Source: Arthrobacter sp. DNA4 (GTDB lineage Bacteria > Actinomycetota > Actinomycetes > Actinomycetales > Micrococcaceae). From it: a stretch of 64,000 nucleotides of DNA. The stretch spans positions 1,798,001 through 1,862,000 of the forward strand of contig NZ_CP101466.1 of NCBI RefSeq assembly GCF_024362385.1, in the 5' to 3' direction. The notes beneath the pieces are model-generated. The model worked only from the letters and a program-made list of their open reading frames with translations, was not told where the DNA came from and did no database searches. Of the stretch, positions 1 through 9,465 are shown one piece after another. The translations under genes and the position numbers were made by a program. Position 1 is the stretch's first letter. Each line of letters starts with the position of its first letter.

Positions 1-3000
1 TCCCGTGAGCCGGCATGGTGGAAGCGCTACCGCGGCGGAACTGCCGGAAAGCTGTGGATCGACCGCGACGGCAACGGCGAGTTCGAACGCCTGCTGCCGG
101 ACCTCGACGGCAACCTCACTGATCCGCTCTGGGTGGAGGGCCGGATCGCCTTCCTGTCCGACCACGAAGGCTACGGCAACCTGTATTCGGTGCTTCCCAG
201 CGGCAAGGACCTGCGCCGGCAAACCGACCACCAGGACTTCTACGTCCGGCATGCAGCCACGGACGGCAAGCGGGTCATCTTTGAATCCGCAGGCGAACTC
301 TGGGTCCTCCACGACCTTGCTTCAGACGCGGTCAAGCTCGACATCACCCTCGGCTCCGCCTCACAGACCCGCCGCCCCGCATTGCTCGACGCCGTCAAGC
401 ACCTGGGCGCGGTGGCACCGGATATGGCAGGCGCCGCCAGTGCCGTGGAGTCCCATGGCACCATCCACTGGCTGCGCCACAAAGACGGTCCGTCCCGCAT
501 CATCGAGGCCACCCCGGGCGTCCGCGGCCGGCTGCCCAGGCCGCTCGGGGACGGCCGCATTGCCTACATCGCCGACCACGACGGCGTGGAAGCTCTGCAC
601 ATCAAGGACATTGCCGCACCCCTCCCGCACACCGCTGGGAAGGTGGACGGGCAGGCCAACACCCGGACTGCTGCGGCCAACGCTTCCGCGGAGGCGGCAG
701 CAACTGGCGGGGAGGACGCGGAAGCGGTCAGCCTTCCCCAACCCGTTCCGGCGTCCGGCGCCAAGGCGCCGGCAGCCGCCACGGTCCACGTTCCCTCTGA
801 CGATGAGCAGCAGGCGGACGTGGCGCCACAGGCCGCAGCGCCCGTGGCTGACGCCCAGGCAACCACGGCGGAGCCAGCCATCACCGTCCCGACACCGTCC
901 CGGGCCAGTTCGCTGGAGGCAAGCCCCAACGGCCACTGGGTTGCCCTCGGGACCTCCTTCGGTGACGTGTTCGTCGTGGACACCCGCAGCGGTGACCTCT
1001 CACAGGTAGCCAGCATCGGCGAAGGCAGCATTTCCGAACTGGCCTGGTCCGCGGACTCCCGCTGGCTGGCATGGTCGGAGCCTGTCACTTCCTTCGGTTC
1101 GCGCAGCCGGCTGCGCCTGGCCACCGTGGACCGGCTCGACGCCGAACCGGTGGACGTCACCGACGGCCGCTTCCGCGACGCCTCCCCGGCCTTCACGCCG
1201 GACGGGAAATTCCTTGCCTTCCTGTCCAACCGCAGCTTCGACCCCGTGTATGACGGGCACTCGTTCGACCTCTCCTTCCCCAGCCCGATCAAGCCGTACC
1301 TGGTGGCACTGACGGCTGAGACGCCGTCGCCCTTTGGCCCTTCGGTTGACCCCGCGGGCGGGGAACCGGACGCCGGCGCGGACGCAAAACCCACGGACGC
1401 AGACGAGGCCGGGGACAGTGCCGTGCCTGCCGTTACGGTGGATGCGGAGGGCCTGGCCCACCGCGTGATCGGCGTTCCCGTGCCGCAGGGCAACTACAGC
1501 TCGCTGAAAGCCGTTGACGGTGCACTCCTCTGGCTCGACTCCGTCCTGACAGGCGTCACCGGCGACGGGAAGGCCAGCCAGGAGGACAAGGACGCCCGTC
1601 CCAGCCTGGTCCGGTACGACATCGCGCGGCGCAAGCAGGCAACCCTCGTGGACGCCGTGGACAGTTACCGCCTCTCCGGCGACCGCAGCAAAGTGGTGCT
1701 CGTTGCCGACAAGCAGGTGACCGTGGTTCCGTCGGACGCCAAGGCAGATGAGGAATCCGGCAAGGTGGTCAAAGTGGACCTGGGCCGGATCCGTGTCCTG
1801 ATGGATCCGCTGAGCGTCTGGGGACAGGCGTTCGACGAGGCCTGGCGCCTGCAGCGCGACTTCTTCTGGACCGAGGACATGGCTTACCAGGACTGGGAGT
1901 CCATCCACACCCGCTACCGCCCCCTGGTGGAACGGCTGGGGTCCCACGACGACCTGGTGGACCTGCTGTGGGAACTGCACGGCGAACTGGGAACCTCCCA
2001 CGCGTACGTGCGTCCGGCCGCCGTCACCGAACGCGGCAGCCGCGGACAAGGCAGGCTCGGCGCCGACCTCACGCACACCGCCCGCGGCTGGGAGATCACC
2101 CGCATCCTGGCGGGCGAGTCCTCAGACCCGCTGGCCACCTCCCCGCTCACCAGACCGGGCGTCGGTGCCAAGGCGGGGGACATCCTGCTGGCCGTCGACG
2201 GCGTCCCGCTGTCCGAAAACGTCACTCCTGCCATGCAGCTGGTCGGGGCGGCTTACCGCGCCGTGGAGCTCACCCTCCTCAACGGCCCCGGACATGGCAC
2301 TGCTGAAGGCACCCAGCGCAGGGTCGCCGTCGTGCCTGTCAAGGATGAGGAGCGCCTGCGGTACCAGGAGTGGGTGGCGGGCAACCGGCGGACCGTCCGG
2401 GAGGCGTCGAACGGAACCTTCGGCTATCTGCACATTCCGGACATGATGGCCAACGGCTGGGCCCAGCTGCACCGGGACCTGGACACGGAAACCGCGTTCG
2501 ATGGCCTGATCGTCGACGTGCGCCGCAACCGTGGGGGACACACCTCGCAGCTTGTCGCTGAGCTCATTGGCCGCAAGGTCACGGGTTGGAGCATGCCGCG
2601 CGGGGAGAAGCCGCGCACCTACCCGCACCACGCGCCGAGGGGGCCGGTGATCATCCTTGCAGACGAATTCGCCGGCTCCGACGGCGACATCATCACCCAG
2701 GTCTCGAAGCTGCGCGGCATCGGCCCTGTGATCGGAACCCGCACCTGGGGCGGTGTTGTTGGCATCGACAACCGCTTCACGCTGGCGGACGGCACCGGCG
2801 TCACGCAGCCCCGCTACGCGAACTGGTTCAGCGGCGGCGTGGGCTGGAGCGTGGAAAACTACGGCGTCGATCCGGACATCGAGGTGACTTACCCGCCGCA
2901 CGCCTATGCTGCCGGACGGGATCCCCAGCTGGAGTACGGCATCGGTGCACTGAAGGAAATGATCCAGGAACTGCCCACTGACCGGCCTCCGGCCCGCTCG

Positions 3001-3051
3001 GGCTACCGGAAACTGTTGCCTGCTCCGCTGCGCGCCGCCGACGACGGCTGA
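1..3051 (+). CDS. Tricorn-type serine protease (S41), 5' end outside window
   Basis: The frame is open from base 1 (it starts S-R-E-P-A-W-W-K-R-Y-R-G-G), so the true start lies upstream; 1016 codons are visible. The product degrades oligopeptides released by the proteasome or other proteases in the cytoplasm. In order there are beta-propeller repeats, an alanine-rich disordered insert (window residues about 220-300), a second acidic insert (about 446-483), a helical core domain, a PDZ domain (about 700-760) and the C-terminal S41 protease domain. The catalytic tetrad of the family is readable: Ser666 and His667 in GTSHAY, nucleophile Ser893 in AGSDGD and Glu952 in VENYG. Spacings are close to those of the Thermoplasma enzyme (recalled). 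The two inserts interrupt the propellers and probably form surface loops. It converges on the OsmC gene across a shared hairpin terminator. Confidence 0.93.
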   Translation, partial: SREPAWWKRYRGGTAGKLWIDRDGNGEFERLLPDLDGNLTDPLWVEGRIAFLSDHEGYGNLYSVLPSGKDLRRQTDHQDFYVRHAATDGKRVIFESAGELWVLHDLASDAVKLDITLGSASQTRRPALLDAVKHLGAVAPDMAGAASAVESHGTIHWLRHKDGPSRIIEATPGVRGRLPRPLGDGRIAYIADHDGVEALHIKDIAAPLPHTAGKVDGQANTRTAAANASAEAAATGGEDAEAVSLPQPVPASGAKAPAAATVHVPSDDEQQADVAPQAAAPVADAQATTAEPAITVPTPSRASSLEASPNGHWVALGTSFGDVFVVDTRSGDLSQVASIGEGSISELAWSADSRWLAWSEPVTSFGSRSRLRLATVDRLDAEPVDVTDGRFRDASPAFTPDGKFLAFLSNRSFDPVYDGHSFDLSFPSPIKPYLVALTAETPSPFGPSVDPAGGEPDAGADAKPTDADEAGDSAVPAVTVDAEGLAHRVIGVPVPQGNYSSLKAVDGALLWLDSVLTGVTGDGKASQEDKDARPSLVRYDIARRKQATLVDAVDSYRLSGDRSKVVLVADKQVTVVPSDAKADEESGKVVKVDLGRIRVLMDPLSVWGQAFDEAWRLQRDFFWTEDMAYQDWESIHTRYRPLVERLGSHDDLVDLLWELHGELGTSHAYVRPAAVTERGSRGQGRLGADLTHTARGWEITRILAGESSDPLATSPLTRPGVGAKAGDILLAVDGVPLSENVTPAMQLVGAAYRAVELTLLNGPGHGTAEGTQRRVAVVPVKDEERLRYQEWVAGNRRTVREASNGTFGYLHIPDMMANGWAQLHRDLDTETAFDGLIVDVRRNRGGHTSQLVAELIGRKVTGWSMPRGEKPRTYPHHAPRGPVIILADEFAGSDGDIITQVSKLRGIGPVIGTRTWGGVVGIDNRFTLADGTGVTQPRYANWFSGGVGWSVENYGVDPDIEVTYPPHAYAAGRDPQLEYGIGALKEMIQELPTDRPPARSGYRKLLPAPLRAADDG

Positions 3052-3067
3052 CCTCACCGGCAACAAC

Positions 3068-3109
3068 AAAGGCCCTGCCCTTCCGGAATTCCGGAGGGGC
3101 AGGGCCTTT
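3068..3109. terminator. Bidirectional hairpin terminator between tricorn and osmC genes
   Basis: A 13-bp perfect stem AAAGGCCCTGCCC / GGGCAGGGCCTTT encloses a short inner palindrome (TTCCGGAATTCCGGA). The flanking A-run and T-run make it suitable for stopping transcription from both convergent genes. Confidence 0.85.
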
Positions 3110-3132
3110 GGCGTTGTGCGGGGCCTTGCGGC

Positions 3133-3561
3133 CTAGGACTGCAGCGTGGCGTCGAGGGTGATCTCGATTCCGGCCAGGGCCTGGGACACAGGGCAGCCCT
3201 TCTTGGCGGCCTCGGCAATGCGCTGGAAGTCTTCTTCAGAGATGCCCGGAATGCGGGCATTGAGGGTCAGGTGGCTGCCGGTGATGCCGGTGCCCGGCTG
3301 GAAACCGACCTCTGACTTCGTGTTGACCTCTTCGGGAGTGAAGCCTGCCTGGCTGAGCTCGTGGCTGAAGGCCATGGAGAAGCATGCCGAGTGGGCAGCG
3401 GCGATCAGCTCTTCCGGGCTGGTCTTTCCGCCGGCAGCCTCGGTGCGCGCCTTCCAGGTGACATCGAAGGTGCCAAGGCCGGAGCTGTCCAGGGTGGTGT
3501 TCCCCGAGCCCTCGGTCAGGCTTCCGGTCCATACGGTGTGGGCGTTGCGTGTTGTAGCCAT
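3133..3561 (-). CDS. osmC: OsmC/Ohr-family peroxiredoxin
   Basis: 142-residue thiol peroxidase of the OsmC fold that reduces organic hydroperoxides. The two redox cysteines are Cys60 (in AHSACFSM) and Cys123 (in GCPVSQAL), and the conserved PEEL motif precedes the first. I chose ATG 3561 (MATTRNAHTVW) because GAGGAG lies a few bases upstream; an in-frame ATG four codons earlier is overlapped by that ribosome site. Length fits OsmC better than a truncated form. It is monocistronic and converges on the tricorn gene. The OsmC versus Ohr subgroup was judged from motifs only. Confidence 0.9.
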   Translation of the reverse strand: MATTRNAHTVWTGSLTEGSGNTTLDSSGLGTFDVTWKARTEAAGGKTSPEELIAAAHSACFSMAFSHELSQAGFTPEEVNTKSEVGFQPGTGITGSHLTLNARIPGISEEDFQRIAEAAKKGCPVSQALAGIEITLDATLQS

Positions 3562-3700
3562 GTCTCTCCTCAACGTCGATTCGGTCCGGGTCCGGCAGCA
3601 TGGCCGGGCCCACCGTTTCCCATCCTAGGGACCCGGCCCCTCCGGTGCACGGATTGTCCGCTCTCAGAGGATTATGACCGGGTGCCCGGATGTGGGCGGG

Positions 3701-4054
3701 TTACTGCCAGATGGTGGCGATGGCGATATTGACCAGTGCCAGGCCGCCGACGCCGTGGGCGAGCCCGGTGGAGACGGGCTGCCCGTTCTTGACCTTGCGG
3801 GTTCCGATCACGGCCAGGACCGCAACCACGACAGCGATGACGAACTTGATGCCCAGCTTGGCGTAGTTGGGATCCTTGTCCGGCAGGAACGGAAGGATGC
3901 CCATCATGGCGATGCCGGTGAGCAGCTGCAGGAAGGCGCCATCACGCTGGCGCGGGTGCACGGTGGGGGTCCGCATCGTGGCGATCCAGTAGCCCACGAT
4001 CATGGCCGCGCCCACCACATGCAGGAAAACCAGGATGTTAAAGAGGATAGTCAT
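3701..4054 (-). CDS. Small integral membrane protein, unknown function
   Basis: 117 residues with four predicted hydrophobic segments (about 5-25, 43-57, 66-86 and 97-115) and short polar loops. I recognise no catalytic motif. A His in the first helix (FLHVVGAAM) and an Arg-rich first loop resemble small CopD/DUF2269-like membrane proteins, but I would not assign a family. The start ATG 4054 lies exactly six bases after a TAAGCT element, suggesting a leaderless message, although GGAG also sits just upstream. Confidence 0.75.
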   Translation of the reverse strand: MTILFNILVFLHVVGAAMIVGYWIATMRTPTVHPRQRDGAFLQLLTGIAMMGILPFLPDKDPNYAKLGIKFVIAVVVAVLAVIGTRKVKNGQPVSTGLAHGVGGLALVNIAIATIWQ

Positions 4055-4060
4055 GGCTCC

Positions 4061-4066
4061 AGCTTA
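4061..4066 (-). promoter_or_regulatory. -10 element (TAAGCT) of a probable leaderless transcript
   Basis: On the minus strand TAAGCT is followed by six bases and then ATG 4054. This spacing recurs at seven other genes in the window. Confidence 0.45.
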
Positions 4067-4134
4067 GCCAGTCAGTTCTACAGCCTGTAGCAAAGCCACG
4101 CTGCCAACCTGTGCCGGGTGCGCGTTAAACAACG

Positions 4135-4188
4135 ACGACGGCGCGCGCCGCCGGTGGTTATCCCACCGTTGGCACCCGCCGCCGTCGT
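4135..4188 (-). terminator. Hairpin terminator downstream of the E2 (sucB) gene
   Basis: A 9-bp perfect outer stem ACGACGGCG / CGCCGTCGT encloses a second stem GGTGG-N5-CCACC. It lies 13 bases after the sucB stop. There is no U-run, which is usual in actinobacteria. Confidence 0.6.
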
Positions 4189-4201
4189 TCGTGGCTGGCT
4201 G

Positions 4202-5935
4202 CTACAGTCCCAGATCCGCTTCGAATGCGCCTTCTTCAAGGCGTGCCTTCAGGGTCTGGAGGAACCGGCCTGCGTCAGCACCGTCCACCAGGCGGTGGTC
4301 GTAGGTCAGCGACAGGTACATCATGGAGCGGATGGCGATGGAATCGTCACCGTTTTCGTCAGCAACCACAACGGGGCGCTTGACGATGGCGCCGGTACCC
4401 AGGATGCCCACCTGAGGCTGGTTGATGATCGGGGTGTCGAACAGGGCGCCCACCGAACCGATGTTGGTGATGCTGAAGGTGCCACCGGACAGTTCGTCCG
4501 GACCGATCTTGCCATCGCGGGTACGCGAAGCAACGTCGGCGATCTTGCTTACCAGTCCGGCGAGGTTCAGGTTGCCGGCGTCGGAGATGACCGGAACCAG
4601 CAGGCCCTTGTCGGTGTCGACGGCGATCGCCAGGTGCTCGGCGTTGTGGTAGGTGATTTCCTGCTTGTCTTCGTCGTATGCAGCGTTGAGCTTGGGGTGC
4701 TGCTTCAGGGCCTCGGCCACTGCCTTGGCGATGAAGGGCAGGAAGGTCAGCTTGGTGCCGTTCTGTGCCTGGAAGGAGTTCTTGGCACGGGCGCGCAGCT
4801 TGGCGACCTTGGTCATGTCCACTTCGTGCACCTGCGTGAGCTGCGTGGAGACCTCGAGGGACTCGCGCATGCGGCGGGCGATGACCTGGCGGATGCGGGG
4901 AGCCTTCTGGGTGGTTCCGCGCAGCGATGAGGCAGCTGCACCCGACGCGGCCGGGGCAGAAGCGGCAGGGGCTGCAGCCGGAGCCGCTGCGGGAGCGGCC
5001 TTGGCTTCGGCGGCGGCAATGACGTCCTGCTTGCGGATGCGGCCGCCGACACCGGTGCCGGACAGCGAGGAAATGTCCACGCCGTGCTGGTTTGCCAGCT
5101 TGCGGACCAGGGGAGTGACGTAGCCGGATTCAGAACCCGCGGCCGGCGCGGCTTCCTGGGCTGCCGGGGCAGCCTGCGGGGCGGGCGCCGGAGCTGCGGC
5201 GGGGGCCGGTGCTGCCGCCGGAGCGGGAGCCTCCTGCTTGGGGGCCTCCTGCTTGGGAGCTTCCTGCTGGGGAGCTGCGGGCGCAGCCTGCGGAGCCGAG
5301 GCAGCGGGGGCGCCGGAGCCGATAACGGCGAGCACAGAACCAACCTCGGCGGTCTCGTCCTCGTTGACCCGGATTTCCTGCAGCGTGCCGTCAACCGGGG
5401 AGGGGATCTCGGTGTCAACCTTGTCGGTGGAAACCTCGAGCAGGGGCTCGTCGACCTCGACGGAGTCGCCCACGGCCTTGAGCCAGCGGGTGACGGTGCC
5501 TTCGGTGACGCTCTCGCCCAGTGCGGGGAGGGTTACTTCGTGGCTTTCGCCGCCGGCAGCCGGAGCTTCCTGGGCAGGGGCTTGCTGGGCAGGTGCTTCC
5601 TGTGCGGGCGCTGCTTCAGCGGGGGCTTCCTGTGCGGGAGCCTCCTGTGCCGGAGCGGCCGCGGGAGCTTCTTCGGCCGGGGCGGAACCGCCGCCGGAGC
5701 CGTCACCGATGCGCACCAGCGGTGCGCCTACCTCGGCGGTCTCGTCTTCAGCGACCAGGATTTCTTCAATCACGCCAGCTACAGGAGAGGGGATTTCAGT
5801 GTCTACTTTGTCGGTGGAGACTTCGAGCAGCGGCTCGTCCACCTCTACCCGGTCACCTACCTGCTTAAGCCAGCGGGTGACGGTTCCTTCGGTGACACTC
5901 TCACCGAGGGCGGGCAAGTTAACGGATTCAGACAT
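4202..5935 (-). CDS. sucB: 2-oxoacid dehydrogenase E2, dihydrolipoamide acyltransferase (SucB/DlaT type)
   Basis: 577-residue E2 core enzyme that transfers acyl groups from lipoamide to CoA. Domains: lipoyl 1 (about 2-77, Lys43 in STDKVDTE), Ala/Pro linker, lipoyl 2 (about 132-206, Lys172), a long Ala/Pro/Glu linker, the peripheral subunit-binding domain (about 271-308), and a catalytic domain with the DHR motif near the end (His547, Asp551). Start ATG 5935 ([14 protein letters not shown]) has AAGGAGAA upstream; the longer reading frame adds 30 unrelated residues. It follows lpdA on the same strand. In actinobacteria this E2 usually serves pyruvate dehydrogenase and can be shared, since the oxoglutarate enzyme carries its own E2-like domain, so the usual name sucB may mislead. 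Confidence 0.93.
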   Translation of the reverse strand: MSESVNLPALGESVTEGTVTRWLKQVGDRVEVDEPLLEVSTDKVDTEIPSPVAGVIEEILVAEDETAEVGAPLVRIGDGSGGGSAPAEEAPAAAPAQEAPAQEAPAEAAPAQEAPAQQAPAQEAPAAGGESHEVTLPALGESVTEGTVTRWLKAVGDSVEVDEPLLEVSTDKVDTEIPSPVDGTLQEIRVNEDETAEVGSVLAVIGSGAPAASAPQAAPAAPQQEAPKQEAPKQEAPAPAAAPAPAAAPAPAPQAAPAAQEAAPAAGSESGYVTPLVRKLANQHGVDISSLSGTGVGGRIRKQDVIAAAEAKAAPAAAPAAAPAASAPAASGAAASSLRGTTQKAPRIRQVIARRMRESLEVSTQLTQVHEVDMTKVAKLRARAKNSFQAQNGTKLTFLPFIAKAVAEALKQHPKLNAAYDEDKQEITYHNAEHLAIAVDTDKGLLVPVISDAGNLNLAGLVSKIADVASRTRDGKIGPDELSGGTFSITNIGSVGALFDTPIINQPQVGILGTGAIVKRPVVVADENGDDSIAIRSMMYLSLTYDHRLVDGADAGRFLQTLKARLEEGAFEADLGL

Positions 5936-5991
5936 GTCGTCCCCGTTCTCCTTATTGATCTTTAGTGCGAATGATTGCTGCCTTGTTGGAA

Positions 5992-6030
5992 GCCTAGTGC
6001 ACCCGGTCTGCGCGACCGGGTGCACCAGGC
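5992..6030 (-). terminator. Strong hairpin between lpdA and sucB
   Basis: A perfect 12-bp stem GTGCACCCGGTC / GACCGGGTGCAC with a 5-base loop, extended by four more pairs beyond one mismatch. It lies 20 bases after the lpdA stop and 57 bases before the sucB ATG. There is no T-run. It may be a terminator for lpdA, or an attenuator or RNA-stabilising element within an lpdA-sucB transcript. Confidence 0.6.
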
Positions 6031-6049
6031 CTGGTAATGCTGGTGGGAA

Positions 6050-7432
6050 CTAGCCGTGCAGCGGCTTGCTTACCAGCGCCAGGTGCGCTTCGCCGAGGGC
6101 TTCGTTCTGGGTGGGGTGGGCGTGCAGCAACTGCGCCACATCCTCGGGGTATGCTTCCCAGTTCACGATCAGCTGGGCCTCGCCCACCTGCTCGCCCATG
6201 CGGGCGCCGATCATGTGGACGCCCACCACGGGGCCGTCCTTCTGGCGGACCAGCTTGACCAGGCCGGAGGTGCCCAGGATGGAGCTCTTGCCGTTGCTTA
6301 CCAGGTTGTATTCCTGGGTCTGGACCTGGTCGTCGCCGAACTTTTCCTTGGCAGCCTTCTCGGTGTAGCCAACGGTGGCGATTTCGGGTTCGGAGTAGGT
6401 GACCTTGGGGATGTTGATGTCCTCGACCACTACAGGCTTCAGGCCGGCGATTTCCTCGGCCACGAAGATGCCCTGCTGGTAGCCGCGGTGGGCCAGCTGC
6501 ACGCCGGGGACGATGTCGCCGACGGCGTAGATGTTGCCGACGCCGGTGTGGAGGCGCTCGTTGGTGATGACGAAGCCGCGGTCGATGGTGACGCCGGCTT
6601 CCTCGTAGCCCAGGTTGGCGGTGACGGGGCCGCGGCCGACGGCGACGAGCAGCAGGTCTGCTTCGAACGTCTTGCCGTCCACCAGGGTGACCTTGACGCC
6701 GTCGTCGTTCTGCTCCACGCCCTGGAAGAAGATGCCGGTGGAGAACTTGATGCCGCGCTTCTTGAAGGCGCGCTCGAAGTTCTTGACGATGGTGGCGTCC
6801 TCGTTGGGAACGAGGGAGGGCAGGCCTTCGACGATGGTGACGTCCACGCCGAACGACTTCCAGACCGAGGCGAACTCGACGCCGATGACGCCGCCGCCCA
6901 GGATAATGGCGCTCTTGGGGATGTAGTCCATGGTCAGGGCCTGGTCGGAGGTGATGACCTTGCCGCCGATTTCCAGGCCCGGAAGGGTGCGCGAGTAGGA
7001 GCCGGTGGCCAGGACGATGTTCTTGCCCTTGTAGGCGGTGCCGTTCACCACGACGGTGTCGGTGCCCTGGAGGTTGCCTTCACCCTCGATGACGGTGATG
7101 CCCTTGGACTTGATGAGACCCTGCAGGCCCTTGTACTTGCCGGCGATGATGCCGTCCTTGTACGCGTTGACGGCGTTGATGTCGATGCCGTCGAGGGTGA
7201 CGTTCACGCCGTACTTGGCGGAGTCACGGGCGTGGTCGGCCAGCTCTGCGGAGTGCAGCAGGGCCTTGGTGGGGATGCAGCCGTTGTGGAGGCAGGTGCC
7301 GCCCAGCTTGCCCTTCTCCACGAGGCCGACGGTGAGGCCGAGCTGTACCGCACGCAGCGCCGCAGCGTATCCGCCGCTGCCGCCACCGAGTACCAGGATG
7401 TCGAATTCTTGCGCAGTTGCCTGATCGGCCAC
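6050..7432 (-). CDS. lpdA: Dihydrolipoyl dehydrogenase (E3)
   Basis: 460-residue FAD- and NAD-dependent flavoprotein that reoxidises dihydrolipoamide of the 2-oxoacid dehydrogenase complexes. The FAD motif GGGSGGYAAA is near residue 16, the redox disulfide is Cys47/Cys52 (GGTCLHNGCIPTK), the NAD-binding GGGVIGVE is near residue 180, and the C-terminal His439/Glu444 base pair sits in HPTQNEALGE. Start codon GTG 7432 follows GAGGGAG. It precedes sucB by 114 bp on the same strand, so the pair may be co-transcribed, although a strong hairpin stands between them. Length and motifs are those of a full enzyme. Confidence 0.95.
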   Translation of the reverse strand: MADQATAQEFDILVLGGGSGGYAAALRAVQLGLTVGLVEKGKLGGTCLHNGCIPTKALLHSAELADHARDSAKYGVNVTLDGIDINAVNAYKDGIIAGKYKGLQGLIKSKGITVIEGEGNLQGTDTVVVNGTAYKGKNIVLATGSYSRTLPGLEIGGKVITSDQALTMDYIPKSAIILGGGVIGVEFASVWKSFGVDVTIVEGLPSLVPNEDATIVKNFERAFKKRGIKFSTGIFFQGVEQNDDGVKVTLVDGKTFEADLLLVAVGRGPVTANLGYEEAGVTIDRGFVITNERLHTGVGNIYAVGDIVPGVQLAHRGYQQGIFVAEEIAGLKPVVVEDINIPKVTYSEPEIATVGYTEKAAKEKFGDDQVQTQEYNLVSNGKSSILGTSGLVKLVRQKDGPVVGVHMIGARMGEQVGEAQLIVNWEAYPEDVAQLLHAHPTQNEALGEAHLALVSKPLHG

Positions 7433-7618
7433 TAAAACGCTCCCTCGCGTGAACGATGACGCGATCAGCGCGCATCATCTGGTCTTGGAACTTGCACTGC
7501 CGTGATTATGTCAGCAGGGCAACTCTCTTGCATTTGTGACTACCGTGGTTCACCTTAGCGAACCACCTATCCATGCTCCACCTTGGCAATGCGTTTGTGG
7601 AGCGCTTGTGTCCAGTGT

Positions 7619-7664
7619 CACGCGGCTCTGTGGCACAGGAATCACCTGGCCGCAGAGCCGCGTG
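7619..7664 (-). terminator. Hairpin terminator downstream of pepA
   Basis: A 12-bp perfect stem CACGCGGCTCTG / CAGAGCCGCGTG lies 22 bases after the pepA stop. The remaining 190 bp up to the lpdA start should hold the lpdA promoter; I find no convincing -35/-10 pair there. Confidence 0.7.
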
Positions 7665-7685
7665 CCACCGGGGCTGCAGCCGTTG

Positions 7686-9209
7686 TCAGGCGGCGGCCAG
7701 GATGTCCTCCACGTAGGCCACGAGGGTACGGACGGTGCATCCGGTGCCCTGCTTGTGCGTGTAGCCGTACGGGCTGCCGTTATTAAAGGACGGTCCTGCG
7801 ATGTCGATGTGCGCCCAGGGGATCTGTTCGCCTGCCTTGTCCTTACCCACAAATTCGCGCAGGAACACGGCTGCGGTCATCATGCCGCCGTGCCGTTCGC
7901 CGATGTTGGCCAGGTCTGCCACCTGGGAATCGAGGGTAGGGCGCAGTTCTTCCGGCAGGGGCATGGGCCACACCAGTTCACCGGCACGGTCAGCCGCTGA
8001 CTTGAGTGCGCCCGTGACGCTGTCCGACCCCATGACTCCTGCGGTGCGGTTCCCTAGTGCGATCAGCTGCGCGCCGGTGAGGGTGGCGACGTCGATGATG
8101 GCGTCCGGGTATTCGCGGCTGGCAGCGACGATGCCGTCCGCCATGACCAGCCGGCCTTCCGCATCGGTGTTGAGGACCTCAACCGTCTTGCCGCCGAACA
8201 TGGTCAGCACGTCCGCGGGGCGTGAGGCGCCACCGCCGGGCATGTTTTCCGCGATGCAGAGCCAGGCCGTCGCCTTCACCGGCAGCCCCAGTCCGGCGAG
8301 GGCCAGGACAGTGTTGAGGACGACGGCGGCGCCCGCCATGTCGCTCTTCATGTCACCCATGTTCAGGGCAGGCTTGAGGGAGATCCCGCCAGTGTCGAAC
8401 GTGATGCCCTTGCCGACGAGGGCGATCTTGGCGGTGGCCTTCGCAGGGGCGTACTCGACCTTGACCAAGCGGGGCTGGCGGGTGGAGCCCTTGCCCACGC
8501 CCATGATGCCGCCAAAGCCTTCCTTTTCAAGGCGCTTCTCATCCCAGACCGTCACCTTGACGGGCAGGCCCTTGGCGAGTTCCTTGGCGGCCTCTGCGAA
8601 AGATTCGGGGTAGAGGTGGCTGGGCGGCATGTTGACGAGTGAACGGGTGTGGTTAACGGCCTTGGCCACCAGCCCGGCACGCTTAAGGGCCGCGTCGAGG
8701 TCCGCGCTGGCCGCCAGTTCGGTGAAGACCACGGCATTGCGGACAGGATCCTTCAGCCCGTCATTCGAGGAACGGAACTCCGTGAAGGAATAGGCGCCCA
8801 GTGCGGCACCCTCCGCAACCGCCGCGACGTCCTGCAGGCTGGCGGTGGGGAATGCCAGGGTAACCGTGGCCAGTCCGGCCAGCTGCCGGACTGCGGACCC
8901 CGCTGCCCGGCGAAGCGACTCACCCGTGAGCGTCCCCGCGGCGGGAACCTTGCCGACGCCGGCGAGGACCAGGATGCCTGCCCCGGTTTCGGGCAGGCCC
9001 GGCAGGCGGACCAGCTGGTCGGCAGCACCGGTCACCCCAAGTGCCTTGAGCGAGTCCGCGAGTGCCTCCGCGGACTTCGCCGTCAACGGGTTGTCCAGCA
9101 GGACCGGGCCGTCAGCTCCCTGCCCCACCCCGATGACCACTGCGTCGCTGGGGCTCTTCTTAAGGTCCCGCGAGACGGTACTAAGGTTGACTTCAGTATT
9201 CTTGACCAC
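7686..9209 (-). CDS. pepA: Leucyl aminopeptidase (M17, PepA family)
   Basis: 507-residue cytosolic dinuclear metallo-aminopeptidase that removes N-terminal residues from peptides. The C-terminal catalytic half carries the family signature NTDAEGRL with metal-binding Asp/Glu, the Lys/Asp pair in GKGITFDTGG and the Asp in KSDMAGA. The N-terminal half is the macro-like domain. The start is GTG 9209 (VKNTEVNLSTV); the ribosome site is weak. It is transcribed divergently from the PAC2 gene. With the tricorn protease and the PAC2 protein it gives this region a peptide-turnover flavour. Confidence 0.95.
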   Translation of the reverse strand: MVKNTEVNLSTVSRDLKKSPSDAVVIGVGQGADGPVLLDNPLTAKSAEALADSLKALGVTGAADQLVRLPGLPETGAGILVLAGVGKVPAAGTLTGESLRRAAGSAVRQLAGLATVTLAFPTASLQDVAAVAEGAALGAYSFTEFRSSNDGLKDPVRNAVVFTELAASADLDAALKRAGLVAKAVNHTRSLVNMPPSHLYPESFAEAAKELAKGLPVKVTVWDEKRLEKEGFGGIMGVGKGSTRQPRLVKVEYAPAKATAKIALVGKGITFDTGGISLKPALNMGDMKSDMAGAAVVLNTVLALAGLGLPVKATAWLCIAENMPGGGASRPADVLTMFGGKTVEVLNTDAEGRLVMADGIVAASREYPDAIIDVATLTGAQLIALGNRTAGVMGSDSVTGALKSAADRAGELVWPMPLPEELRPTLDSQVADLANIGERHGGMMTAAVFLREFVGKDKAGEQIPWAHIDIAGPSFNNGSPYGYTHKQGTGCTVRTLVAYVEDILAAA

Positions 9210-9465
9210 AGGGATGAGTCCTCAATTCTCGAAATGTTCGGGCAGGGATGCATGTTGGGCGCTCTGCCATGTTGGCCTGGATCCGGCCGTTCCGGACGGT
9301 CCCGGGGTGGGTGCAAGCCCGCCTGGCAGGCCAGTTCCGATCGTAGCCCTTCCCCGGTGCCGCAGGAGAATTTCCTGAGAGGTGCGCCACACCTGCCGGC
9401 GGAATGCCCGGTACGCCTCCCGCGTTATGAATGATGTCCACCCGCACCCCTGAAAGGAACATGCC
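9210..9465. other. 256-bp divergent intergenic region pepA / PAC2
   Basis: It must hold the promoters of both flanking genes. I see no repeats, no strong palindrome and no confident -10/-35 pair; the PAC2 ribosome site (GAAAGGA) is at its right end. Confidence 0.5.

Noticed and set aside
6056..7435. 459-codon open frame antisense to lpdA
   Set aside because: It mirrors the lpdA codon pattern, gives Gly/Asp/Val-rich nonsense and has no ribosome site; lpdA on the other strand has all family motifs.
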